Below, piece by piece: positions 1 through 7,579 of a stretch of 63,835 bases of DNA (position 1 is its first letter; each line of letters begins with the position of its first letter). The stretch is from IMG/VR virus record IMGVR_UViG_3300042922_000736, positions 1-63,835 of that record; one strand, written 5' to 3'. The position numbers and the translations under genes were made by a program. The notes under the pieces were generated by a model. That model saw only the letters and a list, made by a program, of their open reading frames with translations, was not told the DNA's origin and did no database searches. Origin of the DNA: a virus.

Positions 1-51
1 TCCTTTGCTAGGTTCCGCCCGCCCCACCGGCGCCTCGTCGCGCCCCGGCAA

Positions 52-127
52 GGGCCTGTAGCTCAATGGTTAGAGCCGGCCGCTCATAACGGTCTGGTTG
101 CAGGTTCGAGTCCTGCCGGGCCCACCA
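52..127 (+). tRNA. tRNA with CAT anticodon (elongator Met or Ile2), phage attachment gene
   Basis: A complete 76-nt cloverleaf. The 7-bp acceptor stem pairs GGGCCTG with CGGGCCC (one T-G pair), the anticodon loop is CTCATAA (anticodon CAT), the T-loop is TTCGAGT and the 3' CCA is encoded. CAT can be elongator Met or lysidine-modified Ile2; sequence alone does not separate them. The phage integrated into its 3' half, and because attL restores that half the gene remains functional. Confidence 0.96.
80..127 (+). repeat. attL: attL: 48-bp core direct repeat
   Basis: The segment from the anticodon stem to the 3' CCA of the tRNA is repeated without a mismatch at 63709-63756. The match ends sharply on both sides (G versus A at the left, A versus G at the right). 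This is the classical result of site-specific integration at the 3' end of a tRNA. Confidence 0.95.
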
Positions 128-230
128 ACGTTTTCAAGTGGTTATCTACTTGTTGAGTTGGCACCGCCAATGAAATCGCCAACGAAACCCATCTGTCGCA
201 ACCCCACGCCACCTCCCGCGTTCTCTCCCC

Positions 231-551
231 ATGATCCCGATGCGTCCGGTTCATGTGTGGGAGAGCGGCGGCGTTCGGCGCACGCTGACGACGATCGAAG
301 GCGCGGCCGAGTTCCTGGTCGAGAAGTGGCCGGACGAATTCCGCAGCGAGCCGCTGTACCTCATCGCGCAGCAGACCGCGCTCGACATCCTTGAGGGGCG
401 GCGTCGGCCGAACGAGATGCCCGCGCTTATGAACGCCGCAGCCGACGCTGCTGGCATCCTCGTGCTGCGCGACATTCTGGCCGAACCGGATCCGGTCTTG
501 CCTGGCCACATTGCCCAGCCGTGGCGCTTCCGCAGGAAGCGGCGGCGTTAG
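231..551 (+). CDS. DUF982-like protein
   Basis: 106 residues from ATG 231; ATG 240 is equally possible. It resembles the small DUF982 proteins common in rhizobia: an N-terminal V-x-V-W strand, an E/A-A-E-F-L-x-x-x-W-P helix, and a C-terminal A-A-x-A-A-G-I-L-V segment. Their function is unknown. It sits just inside attL on the plus strand, opposite to the whole left half of the phage, so it is probably a lysogen-expressed accessory gene. The arginine-rich tail is just before the stop. Confidence 0.6.
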   Translation: MIPMRPVHVWESGGVRRTLTTIEGAAEFLVEKWPDEFRSEPLYLIAQQTALDILEGRRRPNEMPALMNAAADAAGILVLRDILAEPDPVLPGHIAQPWRFRRKRRR

Positions 552-772
552 CGGGCGGCCTCTGCCAGCCACGCATCGTCCTCGCCCAGCGGAATCTGCG
601 TCGCCACGACACCCTTGTGACCGCAATGAGCGCACCGCATCCGGCGGGCCATGTAGTCCAGCCCGGCCATCTCCCCGACATTGCTGAGCTCGATTAGCTG
701 CCGCGCCGTGAAGACGGCGCGATGCCGGCATGACGCGCACTCGACGCCGAGCACGTGGTTGGAGTGCATCAT
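548..772 (-). CDS. small zinc-ribbon protein
   Basis: 74 residues with two CxxC knuckles (C-A-S-C near residue 12 and C-A-H-C near 47), as in a small zinc ribbon. Function unknown; nucleic-acid or protein binding is possible. The frame stays open upstream to 844, but a possible promoter at 813-841 would start transcription near 806, which favours ATG 772. It is the last minus-strand gene before attL and lies beyond a terminator, so it may be transcribed separately from the late operon. Confidence 0.5.
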   Translation of the reverse strand: MMHSNHVLGVECASCRHRAVFTARQLIELSNVGEMAGLDYMARRMRCAHCGHKGVVATQIPLGEDDAWLAEAAR

Positions 773-812
773 GCGATAAACGTTCGGACCTGGCTGGTAG
801 ATCATGTGGAAC

Positions 813-841
813 AAAATAGGAACGTGTTGAGCATGGCGCAA
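813..841 (-). promoter_or_regulatory. possible promoter for the zinc-ribbon gene
   Basis: On the minus strand a TTGCGC -35 (836-841) and a TATTTT -10 (813-818) are separated by 17 bp. Each matches the sigma-70 consensus at four of six positions. It lies just downstream of the terminator that closes the neighbouring operon. Confidence 0.3.
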
Positions 842-844
842 CAC

Positions 845-879
845 AAAAAAGAACCCCGCCGCCGGTTAGGGCGACGGGG
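845..879 (-). terminator. Rho-independent terminator after the left-end operon
   Basis: On the minus strand a 10-bp GC stem (870-879 with 854-863, one G-T pair) has a 6-nt loop and is followed by TTCTTTTTT. It comes right after the stop of the gene at 902-1135. Confidence 0.85.
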
Positions 880-901
880 TGGGCTATGCGTTGGCGGCGA
901 G

Positions 902-1135
902 CTATTCGGCGTTCAGTGCGAGCAACTGCCACGACGTCATTGGCCGCTTGCCGGTGGGTGATACCATGAGAGCCATCCGCTCCTCTGGGTGCCCAGCCGA
1001 CGGCTCGACGATGATGCCGTATTCCGTCGGGTCTGATATCAGATATTCGACCGTCTTGCCGTCTGGCAACGTCACTACGACCTCACACGCGCCGTTGCGG
1101 CGCCACCGGACCCGAAGTCCGCTCGCATCTGTCAT
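902..1135 (-). CDS. hypothetical protein
   Basis: 77 residues, no recognised domain. The sequence alternates short beta-like stretches (VEYLISDPTEYGIIVEP). It is the last gene before the terminator at 845-879. Confidence 0.5.
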   Translation of the reverse strand: MTDASGLRVRWRRNGACEVVVTLPDGKTVEYLISDPTEYGIIVEPSAGHPEERMALMVSPTGKRPMTSWQLLALNAE

Positions 1136-1191
1136 GGGCGCTCCTCAATGCACATGACGTGAAGCATAGCACGTCGCGTCGATTTCGCCCA

Positions 1192-1539
1192 TCACGCCGC
1201 CTCCAGTGCAATGGCTACATCGACCATATCTCGGAGCCTGAGTAGGTCGTCGCGCTCATAGATGAGGAAGAGCGCACCGTCCTCGTACAGGCCGTCGCGG
1301 GCGACGGCGTCTTGCATCGGGTAGGAAGCCCCGGCCCGCTCCATCTCCTCCAGTCGATCCAGCCACTCGCCTGTGTCGTCGCTGGCAATGCCGGCTGGAT
1401 CGAGCTCGTACCAGTCGTTGTCGCCGGCGTTATCGTCTTTGATGCACAGGCCGCCGAACGCCCAGCGACTACCGGCCTTCACGAAAAAGGTTCCGGCCGG
1501 CAGTGCCAGGAACCCAGCGCGATCGACCATCCGCATCAC
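1192..1539 (-). CDS. hypothetical acidic protein
   Basis: 115 residues, acidic, no domain recognised. The start overlaps the stop of the dNMP-kinase gene by 4 bp, suggesting translational coupling. The C-terminal third (LLRLRDMVDVAIALEAA) looks helical. Confidence 0.6.
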   Translation of the reverse strand: MMRMVDRAGFLALPAGTFFVKAGSRWAFGGLCIKDDNAGDNDWYELDPAGIASDDTGEWLDRLEEMERAGASYPMQDAVARDGLYEDGALFLIYERDDLLRLRDMVDVAIALEAA

Positions 1540-2261
1540 GCCGCCTCCTCAACCTGCACCACGCCCCGCGCCATCTCATCATAGGCGGCGAGCGCATAGT
1601 CGATCTGCCGGTGCAGCGCGTCCACGCCCTGCGTGTTCATGAGCAGCGTGTCGGCGGCGGGTCGGTACCCTTCCGACGAATGCCCGCCGGCGATGCCGCC
1701 GCGGCCCTGCAGTTCAAAGATGCGCCCGCCGAGCTCGCGCACCCTCGCCGCCTCGTTCTCGTAGCGGCAGTCGTCGGTGACGACGCGCCCGCCTTGGTCC
1801 AGAACGTCGGCCACGGTCTCATACCAAGCATTGACCCACAGATCCGGGCCGATGAGGTCTCGAGCCCATTCCTTACCGAGGCTCTGCATAGCCCAGCGTG
1901 GCGTCTTCCCGCACAGCAGCTTGGACGGCACCTCTTTTAGGCTGCCCTCGATATGCTCGTCGGTCATGCCGATGGCGCGGAGCATCTGCTTCAGCGGACC
2001 AGCGAACTTCACCAGCACGTAGCCGTGCCGCTCAATGAGGTGCCGTGCCGCGGTGGACTTGCCGGAGCCCGCTGGTCCGGCAAGCGCGATGACGTCGGGA
2101 TAGGTGGGAAGCCCCTGGAAAGCCCGTAGGCCGTTGGACGTTCGTGCGTCCTCGTTGTCGTTGGCCGGGCTGGAGCCCATGGTGAGCCGCATGCCGGCGG
2201 GCACTGCGAACCCAGGCTGCTCGCCGCCGACAGCGGCGTGGAAGTCCTCAACAATGCCCAT
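1536..2261 (-). CDS. deoxynucleoside monophosphate kinase-like protein
   Basis: 241 residues. A P-loop AGPAGSGKST is at residues 61-70, then a conserved F-A-x-P-L-K-x-M-L and a later D-D-x-R-Y-x-N-E-A segment, the pattern of phage dNMP kinases (T4 gp1-like). These phosphorylate deoxynucleoside monophosphates in the cytoplasm to feed phage DNA synthesis. The first 50 residues are low-complexity and include the A-N-D-N peptide seen in many proteins of this phage. Start ATG overlaps the upstream stop (TGATG). The family is clear; the substrate range is not. Confidence 0.8.
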   Translation of the reverse strand: MGIVEDFHAAVGGEQPGFAVPAGMRLTMGSSPANDNEDARTSNGLRAFQGLPTYPDVIALAGPAGSGKSTAARHLIERHGYVLVKFAGPLKQMLRAIGMTDEHIEGSLKEVPSKLLCGKTPRWAMQSLGKEWARDLIGPDLWVNAWYETVADVLDQGGRVVTDDCRYENEAARVRELGGRIFELQGRGGIAGGHSSEGYRPAADTLLMNTQGVDALHRQIDYALAAYDEMARGVVQVEEAA

Positions 2262-2470
2262 CAGCGTTTCCTCGGCAATTCATTGATAAGGTCGTCAACC
2301 AGCACGATCGCCTGCCGCAGCCCGTCGGAACCAGGTACGCCCCCAAGATGCCCGCCCCTGCCGGCCTCATAGCCCGACACCCAGCAGCGCACCTTGGTTA
2401 GCTCACGACGTATCGTGCCGATGTCGGTCAGCGTACGGTTGCCAGGCAGCAACGTCCTGCTTTTCCCCAT
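2261..2470 (-). CDS. hypothetical protein
   Basis: 69 residues. The second in-frame ATG is chosen because it overlaps the upstream stop as TGATG. No domain recognised; the C-terminus is a helix (LRQAIVLVDDLINELPRKR). Confidence 0.5.
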   Translation of the reverse strand: MGKSRTLLPGNRTLTDIGTIRRELTKVRCWVSGYEAGRGGHLGGVPGSDGLRQAIVLVDDLINELPRKR

Positions 2471-2760
2471 CACACCACCTCCTCAATTTCCCGCGCCTGC
2501 TCCCCGCTCACCAGCGGCCGGAACCGCCACGCGGCGAACGGCTTCTCGAAGTCCCGAATTTCCCCGCCGACGGTGTACGGGGCGACCTCGTTGCGGATCT
2601 CCTCGAGCAACACGCCCTCCTCGCCGAAGTGGTCCACGACGATGTCGCGGATGGTATATGTCTCGCCTACCCGCACGGACACGTTCTCGTCGCCGTAGCC
2701 CAGGATGCCGAGGCGATCGGTGCTGATGCAGGTGACGCGTTGCCCGCGATGGAGGGTCAT
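2470..2760 (-). CDS. hypothetical protein
   Basis: 96 residues. Start ATG 2760 overlaps the stop of the upstream gene (ATGA). It contains a small beta-rich SH3-like pattern (LHRGQRVTCI ... VRVGETYTIRDIV) seen in many phage accessory proteins. Function unknown. Confidence 0.55.
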   Translation of the reverse strand: MTLHRGQRVTCISTDRLGILGYGDENVSVRVGETYTIRDIVVDHFGEEGVLLEEIRNEVAPYTVGGEIRDFEKPFAAWRFRPLVSGEQAREIEEVV

Positions 2761-2972
2761 TTGACCCTCGCAATGCTGGTGACGCGGCGCGACCAAGCAC
2801 GGGGCATATGGCAGGACATGGCCACACGCTCCGCATCATTCCAATCCCGCGCCGGGACGGTGAGTGTGATGTCACGCGTCTCGTAATCGAGCTCTGTGGA
2901 GTCGAGATAGGGGTGCCGTCCGTCCAGATGCACGCCCACCACGAAAGTCGACTTCGGCCTACTCCAGAACAT
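2757..2972 (-). CDS. hypothetical protein
   Basis: 71 residues from ATG 2972, which shares its A with the upstream stop. It is coupled on both sides within a run of small genes. No family recognised. Confidence 0.5.
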   Translation of the reverse strand: MFWSRPKSTFVVGVHLDGRHPYLDSTELDYETRDITLTVPARDWNDAERVAMSCHMPRAWSRRVTSIARVK

Positions 2973-3526
2973 CACCCCATCCCCCAATCCAGATACACCA
3001 CCGGCTTGCCGGCAGCGGTGAACTCCGCAATTTCGTGCTGCACGCCGGCGCTCTCTTCCCAGCCCGGCATTTTGACGACGACGCAGGCTTCGGCGACGCG
3101 TACCCACGGTGCGTCGACGCGCTGCCAGAGCTCGCCGTCCACCTTATCGAGCCGGCCGACGGTCGCCACGGCATGACTGTGTGCGATAGGGCTGAGCGGG
3201 CTAAGGCCGTAGTCGATGAGCCGGGCCGTCACCTCCGCCGCGTCATAGGCCGCAGCGGCGTGCCCGTGGCCGTACTTCGTGTAGGGCGTGGCGACATAGA
3301 CGGCCTTGCCGATGAGGTCGTCGAGGGCCCAGGTGCGGTTGTCGTTGGCATATGACACCGCCTCATCCCACGTCGGCGTAGGCTGCGCCCACCTCGGCAT
3401 CTCCGCCATGCCGTACTTGCGCGGCACGTCCACCACCTCCTTGCCCACATCGTTTCCCCAGGCCACCTCTCGGCTCGGCGCCTCGTCATACCCCCGCGCG
3501 ATGCGGGCTGCGGTTGGGCAGGTCAT
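2972..3526 (-). CDS. DUF1937-like (nucleoside 2-deoxyribosyltransferase-like fold) protein
   Basis: 184 residues. The C-terminal 110 residues match the DUF1937 pattern: a first strand V-Y-V-A-T-P-Y-T, a helix with A-A-x-V-T-A-x-L-I, S-P-I-A-H-S-H, W-x-R-V-D-x-P-W, then A-C-V-V-V-K-M-P-G-W-x-x-S-x-G-V-x-x-E. That order fits a nucleoside 2-deoxyribosyltransferase-like fold. A role in nucleotide salvage or modification is inference. Residues 1-70 include an A-N-D-N peptide and look like a phage-specific extension. Confidence 0.65.
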   Translation of the reverse strand: MTCPTAARIARGYDEAPSREVAWGNDVGKEVVDVPRKYGMAEMPRWAQPTPTWDEAVSYANDNRTWALDDLIGKAVYVATPYTKYGHGHAAAAYDAAEVTARLIDYGLSPLSPIAHSHAVATVGRLDKVDGELWQRVDAPWVRVAEACVVVKMPGWEESAGVQHEIAEFTAAGKPVVYLDWGMG

Positions 3527-3738
3527 TTCAGCGGCTCCGCCCCCATCTCCAAGGCGCAAGCCTCGATGGCTCGCGCGAGATGCATCGCGAGTTGCGGGGC
3601 GGCGCATATCCGGCCGCCGTACTCCTCCAGCCCGTCGATTTCGACGAGGCCGAGCCCATCCACGTCCGGCTGCACCCGGACGTGCGCGCCCAGGTCGTTG
3701 TCGAACACCTTGCGTGTCACCTCAATTTCGTAGCTCAC
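3523..3738 (-). CDS. hypothetical protein
   Basis: 71 residues from GTG 3738, chosen because it overlaps the upstream stop as GTGA. The product starts S-Y-E-I-E-V-T-R. No domain recognised. Confidence 0.5.
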   Translation of the reverse strand: MSYEIEVTRKVFDNDLGAHVRVQPDVDGLGLVEIDGLEEYGGRICAAPQLAMHLARAIEACALEMGAEPLK

Positions 3739-3938
3739 GACAATCCCCCAAACAGCCAGAGCAGCCCGACGACGGGTAGGAAAACCTGCCACGCCAGCAC
3801 GCTCACCACACCGAGCGCGACCATGGCGCCGACTATCACCGAGGCTATGGCGTCGTTGCGCCGGGCCTTGCGGCGGATCTTTTCGCGCGCCTCTTCAATC
3901 GTGAGGCGGCCGGACTTGACGTCGTCCAGGATGGTCAT
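3735..3938 (-). CDS. small membrane protein
   Basis: 67 residues. A charged N-terminal helix (TIEEAREKIRRKARR) is followed by one long or two short hydrophobic segments (about residues 31-66). It is coupled by ATGA overlaps to both neighbours. Function unknown. Confidence 0.6.
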   Translation of the reverse strand: MTILDDVKSGRLTIEEAREKIRRKARRNDAIASVIVGAMVALGVVSVLAWQVFLPVVGLLWLFGGLS

Positions 3939-4273
3939 GCGGGCCTCCGCAGGCTATCGATCGCCGCCCTATCCGGGTGGCGATAGTTACAGAGCACCTC
4001 GGGAAGCTCGGCATACCGCCCGCGCTCTTTGGCGTTCACATAAAGCTGCTGCTGGCACCATCTCGGGAACTCGTCGTCGAATTCCTCGAGCAGTCGCGCC
4101 ATCTTGCCCTGCCACTCCTCTGGCATCGCGTGCATGAGCGAGCGCGGCATGGTCAGCCAAGAGGCTCGCGACAGACCAAACCAGCGCCATAGGCGCTCGT
4201 CACCCGGCAGGGCCTCGTGCTCGGCGTGGATCTGGTCAATCAACGCCTGATCTTCGGGGCTGTATTCGCTCAC
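3935..4273 (-). CDS. hypothetical protein
   Basis: 112 residues, helical and rich in W, E and R. It overlaps the phosphoesterase gene start by 4 bp. No domain recognised. Confidence 0.5.
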   Translation of the reverse strand: MSEYSPEDQALIDQIHAEHEALPGDERLWRWFGLSRASWLTMPRSLMHAMPEEWQGKMARLLEEFDDEFPRWCQQQLYVNAKERGRYAELPEVLCNYRHPDRAAIDSLRRPA

Positions 4274-5541
4274 CCCGCCCTCCTCATCTGCGGTTCATTG
4301 TCGTTCGCGGCTTCCGGAGCGCTCCACCCGCTCACCATCTCCGGCGTGAGCACGATGCGGGACACCTCGCCGAACTTGCGGTGATACGTGATGACCTTCG
4401 CGCTGCGGCCCGACAGCCAACCGCCATTCGCGGCGTAGGCGTCAGCAGCGGCCAGCGTCTCGTGCCGCTCCACCTTCATCAGGTTAGTCGACTTGAGCTC
4501 GTCGCTGTGCAGGTGGCCGAGGTGCGCGTAGCTGAAGCGCGTCCGGCCGTAGGCTTCGCGGAACCTGCCGGCGAACACGCTGTCGACGTTGCCGATCTTC
4601 CGCCGATGGCCGTGATGGAAGAACAGCGACACGTCGCCGTGCTCATAGGCGTAGTAGGTGCCGGCCGTGCTATCGACCGTGATGCGCGGCTCGTCTTCGT
4701 AGAACGCGGCGAACATCTCGCGCAGCCACGCCTCGGAGGCCGGGTCGTGGTTGGCGTCCGCCATGATGACGTGCACCTTGCGGTGCTTCTGCAGCAGCAT
4801 GGCGATGATGCGACGCAGGCACCGGATGGCCACCCGCACCACCTTCTGCAGGCGGCTGTCGGAATCCAGGATGTGCCCGCTCGTGGGCGTCTTGGACTCC
4901 CATCCGTCGTAGTGCAACAGGTCGCCGATCTGCGCCAGCACCGCCGTCTCTGCCGCCGGCGACATCTCGATTGCCGCGGCGAACCAGTCGATGATCAGCC
5001 GCTCCCCGATGTCGAGGTCCCAGTCCGCGCCGGTTTCCTCGCGCCAGGACAGCATGCCGAGGTGTAGGTCGGTGATGGCGAACATGTTGAGCAGGTCACC
5101 ATGCACGCGCTTGATGCTGATAGGCTCAGGAGCGGCCCGCGGAATCTCCTCCTTGAACGCCGCAACTGCGGCGCGCATGGCCTCGGCTTGGGCTTGCTGG
5201 TCGACTTCGTATCGCGTCCAGTCCTGGATGACCCGACCATCCGCGTCGCGGTTCACCGTGATCTTGCCGAGGACGTGGGTCGGCGGCTGGACGAACACCT
5301 CCCCGTGCTCGCGGACCTGCCGCACCCATGCGTCGCCTTGCTTGCTGGCGATGCTGGCGATTTCAAAGCCGGGCACGACGGGCGACGTGCCAAGCATGCC
5401 GAGATTGCCGGCCGCCTTCAGCCGACGCCGCATCGAGTCGCGCTTCATGCCCATGGCGTCGGCCGCGGCCTGCTTGTTACGCCCGTTGGCGAGGTACGCC
5501 GCGACGCATTCGGCGAGGTGCTCTTCGGTGTGGGTGGTCAC
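4270..5541 (-). CDS. HTH plus calcineurin-like metallophosphoesterase
   Basis: 423 residues. Residues 10-45 form a helix-turn-helix (KQAAADAMGMKRDSMRRRL). From residue 155 a metallophosphoesterase core carries all the usual metal ligands: D-L-H (158-160), G-D (206-207), N-H-D (264-266), H-H-G-H (309-312) and G-H-L-H (342-345). The family includes SbcD/Mre11-like nucleases, so DNA processing is likely; substrate and timing are inferred. The protein ends in A-A-N-D-N plus eight residues, a tmRNA-tag-like tail. Confidence 0.75.
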   Translation of the reverse strand: MTTHTEEHLAECVAAYLANGRNKQAAADAMGMKRDSMRRRLKAAGNLGMLGTSPVVPGFEIASIASKQGDAWVRQVREHGEVFVQPPTHVLGKITVNRDADGRVIQDWTRYEVDQQAQAEAMRAAVAAFKEEIPRAAPEPISIKRVHGDLLNMFAITDLHLGMLSWREETGADWDLDIGERLIIDWFAAAIEMSPAAETAVLAQIGDLLHYDGWESKTPTSGHILDSDSRLQKVVRVAIRCLRRIIAMLLQKHRKVHVIMADANHDPASEAWLREMFAAFYEDEPRITVDSTAGTYYAYEHGDVSLFFHHGHRRKIGNVDSVFAGRFREAYGRTRFSYAHLGHLHSDELKSTNLMKVERHETLAAADAYAANGGWLSGRSAKVITYHRKFGEVSRIVLTPEMVSGWSAPEAANDNEPQMRRAG

Positions 5542-5780
5542 GCGGAGGCGCCTCCAGAAAGCAGAGCAAGCCCGGCCTCGGTGGGCTCGAACATGCGCTT
5601 GGTGACGTCGAAGTGGGACGGGCGGTAAACGTCGAGCACACCAACCTCCGGCGGGATGGTGATGCTAGCCTTGGCGCCACGAAGGTAGAGCCCGCCCCCT
5701 ACGGCGGCTCCATAGTGGTGTTCGTTGTCGAGCAGCCACTGCACCACCTCTGCCGCAGTCGGCTTCTTGCCTCTGGCCAT
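5538..5780 (-). CDS. hypothetical protein
   Basis: 80 residues from ATG 5780, which has a strong ribosome site (GGAGGGG, 4-5 nt away). No family recognised. A terminator lies just upstream, so it may need readthrough or its own promoter. Confidence 0.6.
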   Translation of the reverse strand: MARGKKPTAAEVVQWLLDNEHHYGAAVGGGLYLRGAKASITIPPEVGVLDVYRPSHFDVTKRMFEPTEAGLALLSGGASA

Positions 5781-5797
5781 ATTCCCCTCCTGAAACG

Positions 5798-5831
5798 AAA
5801 AAAGGCGCCGCCACCCCTTCGGGCAGCGGCG
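5798..5831 (-). terminator. Rho-independent terminator after the serine protease gene
   Basis: On the minus strand an 11-bp stem (5821-5831 with 5806-5816, two G-T pairs) with a GAAG loop is followed by CC and six T. It is just past the stop at 5836. Confidence 0.85.
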
Positions 5832-5835
5832 GATA

Positions 5836-6468
5836 TCAGCGGGCCATGAGCCCACAAACGGCGGAACCGGGCACGACGAAGCCGAAGCCGGTGAAGGACA
5901 CAGAATCCTCGCCCATGCGATGCAGCATGGTCCCGACGGAAATTCCGACCAGGCGTCCGTTGGCGACGACACCGCCACCGGACATGCCGTTGATCATGGA
6001 TCCGTTGACGGTAAAAACGCTGGCCCAATGACCGCGCCGCACAGCCGCGCCGACCACCTCACCGGAGGCCGAAACAAAGTCGATGGCGCTAGGATTGCCG
6101 TAGGCCGTATAGTGAGTGCCGACTGGCGGCTCGTCGCATGACAAAGGGACCGATGCCACGTCGCCGTAATCTGCAATGCGCAGCAACGCGATGTCGTAGT
6201 TGTCGTTGGCCCAGAGGACTTCTGTGTTCTTCTCGACGCCGGTGCTAATCAGCACCTTGGGAGATCCCTGCGCCACCACATGTTGGGCGGTCAGCACGTA
6301 GCCGCCCCCAACATGAACACCCGACCCATGGCCGGTAGGCAGTACGATCTTCACCGCGAAGGAGGCGACGGGGGCGGCAGGCCGAGCAAGGCCGGGCGCC
6401 CCCAGGGAGCAGTAAAGGCCGATGGCGCAGATAATCACCAGCGCCGCGCCAAACAGTCGACCGAACAT
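5836..6468 (-). CDS. trypsin-like serine protease with N-terminal membrane or signal segment
   Basis: 210 residues from ATG 6468, which has GGAGGG 7 nt upstream. Residues 4-27 are a hydrophobic signal or anchor. The S1 triad is visible: H63 in Y-V-L-T-A-Q-H, D92 in Y-D-I-A-L-L, and S163 in G-M-S-G-G-G. It is probably exported to the periplasm or held at the membrane. A serine protease in a phage late or accessory region is unusual; it could process an envelope target or be a lysogenic conversion factor. It sits between the dispersed element at 6518-6588 and a terminator, so it may be its own transcription unit. Confidence 0.85.
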   Translation of the reverse strand: MFGRLFGAALVIICAIGLYCSLGAPGLARPAAPVASFAVKIVLPTGHGSGVHVGGGYVLTAQHVVAQGSPKVLISTGVEKNTEVLWANDNYDIALLRIADYGDVASVPLSCDEPPVGTHYTAYGNPSAIDFVSASGEVVGAAVRRGHWASVFTVNGSMINGMSGGGVVANGRLVGISVGTMLHRMGEDSVSFTGFGFVVPGSAVCGLMAR

Positions 6469-6517
6469 GCCAAGCCCTCCAGCCCAGCAGCCGCAACCCC
6501 GCGTCGCGACTTTCTGA

Positions 6518-6588
6518 CCTGTAAGTGTTGTTTTCGCGGGAAAACGCCGGTCGATTTCGTGCAGATGTCCGCCGGACTCCACAGGTTT
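6518..6588 (-). repeat. dispersed intergenic element, copy A
   Basis: One of three similar stretches of about 70 bp (also 33374-33448 and 49526-49593), all in the same orientation upstream of minus-strand genes. Shared minus-strand blocks are CCTGTG near the start, GACATCT, a GC-rich hairpin around CGCG-TTTTC, and AACACT-A at the end. See the finding. Confidence 0.55.
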
Positions 6589-6896
6589 CAGCGAGGCAGC
6601 GCCATGAGCAGCGCGGAGAGCTTCTCCCAGATGTACGCTCCTGCTGCGGCCAGCCCGCCGATCCAGCCAGCGCCCTTGGCGAAAGCGCCCCAGCCGAAGC
6701 GCATGACGCGCAAGCCGCCGCGGGCCTGTGTCAGGAGTTCCTTGATCTCGGCCACGTCGTCGCGCACCGAAGCGAAGTCCGCCTTTACGCTGCGGAACTC
6801 TCCGCGCACCTCGTCCCGGAATTCTTCGTGGCGCTCCGTCAGGTGCTTGATGTCGCGCTCAACCACGGCGAGTCTTTCAAGTTCGGTGCGGGTCAT
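6588..6896 (-). CDS. XhlA-like coiled-coil membrane protein, probable lysis accessory
   Basis: 102 residues. The first 60 are a charged coiled coil (ERLAVVERDIKHLTERHEEF...), followed near residue 72 by one hydrophobic segment. This is the layout of hemolysin XhlA-type proteins that act with holins. It follows the lysis genes with ATGA overlaps, which supports a role at the inner membrane during lysis. Confidence 0.6.
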   Translation of the reverse strand: MTRTELERLAVVERDIKHLTERHEEFRDEVRGEFRSVKADFASVRDDVAEIKELLTQARGGLRVMRFGWGAFAKGAGWIGGLAAAGAYIWEKLSALLMALPR

Positions 6897-7291
6897 TTGC
6901 GCAGCCTCCGCCCAACAAGCGCTGTGGCGTCGCCAATGATGATCGCGGGTATAAGGATCAGCGCCATGTCGTTGACGGCGGTCGGCACGGCCTGGATGAC
7001 GAAGTTCGTGCCGAGGTTCGGGTTGAGGATGCTGACGGCATAGATCAGCGCCCAATGCACGCCCCACGGCATGACAATGAGCCACCGCCCGATGCGGGTC
7101 GCGGACCAGCGGTCCTGCGCCTCGGCGAGTGCGATATCGCGCGCCGTCTCAATCCGCTTGATGGTGAGGTCGGCTTCGATGCGCTCAGCGTCGTTCTTGG
7201 CCGCCTCGCGGACCTTGTACGCCTCGAGCAGCGGGCCGGTGAACTGCTTGATCACGCCGCCGCCGAGCCAGGAGAGGATGGTGGCCAGCAT
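6893..7291 (-). CDS. membrane protein of the lysis cassette (holin-like)
   Basis: 132 residues from ATG 7291, just past the upstream stop. An amphipathic N-terminus and a charged helical part (residues 20-65) precede two hydrophobic segments (about 75-90 and 105-125). Its place between endolysin/holin and XhlA-like genes suggests a holin or holin partner. Confidence 0.6.
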   Translation of the reverse strand: MLATILSWLGGGVIKQFTGPLLEAYKVREAAKNDAERIEADLTIKRIETARDIALAEAQDRWSATRIGRWLIVMPWGVHWALIYAVSILNPNLGTNFVIQAVPTAVNDMALILIPAIIIGDATALVGRRLRK

Positions 7292-7292
7292 C

Positions 7293-7379
7293 TCAGTGGC
7301 CCCCCATGCCTTCATTGGGCGGCGGCGAGATGGCCACCACCAGAAGCAGCAGGAAGATGACCGTGGCGAGCGCGATCAC
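7293..7379 (-). CDS. single-pass membrane micropeptide
   Basis: 28 residues from GTG 7379, which overlaps the upstream stop as GTGA; GTG 7388 would give 31. Almost the whole peptide is one hydrophobic helix (IALATVIFLLLLVVAI) followed by a P/G/H tail. Position in the lysis cassette suggests a holin regulator. Small size limits certainty. Confidence 0.5.
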   Translation of the reverse strand: MIALATVIFLLLLVVAISPPPNEGMGGH

Positions 7380-7579
7380 GTCGGCCACCCGAAGCGCTTG
7401 GCGAGCCAGTACCAGCCCTCGACTGCAGCACCGAGCGCGAGGCCGGCGCCAGCCTCCACCAACATCATGATGTCGGGGTCGTTGACGATGAAGTCGCTGT
7501 CTGCCGCGGACAGCAACCCCTTGGCCAGCAGCAGGCCGGCGAGGTAGCGCAGAGCGATACGAGCGAAGGCTCCGGTCAT
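7376..7579 (-). CDS. Pam3-gp28-like putative holin
   Basis: 67 residues from ATG 7579, overlapping the endolysin stop (ATGA). The pattern A-L-R-Y-L-A-G-L-L-L-x-x-G-L-L ... E-G-W-Y-W-L-A-K-R-F-G-W matches small putative phage holins of the Pam3 gp28 type. Two hydrophobic stretches flank an acidic centre. It would form the membrane hole that releases the endolysin. Confidence 0.65.
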   Translation of the reverse strand: MTGAFARIALRYLAGLLLAKGLLSAADSDFIVNDPDIMMLVEAGAGLALGAAVEGWYWLAKRFGWPT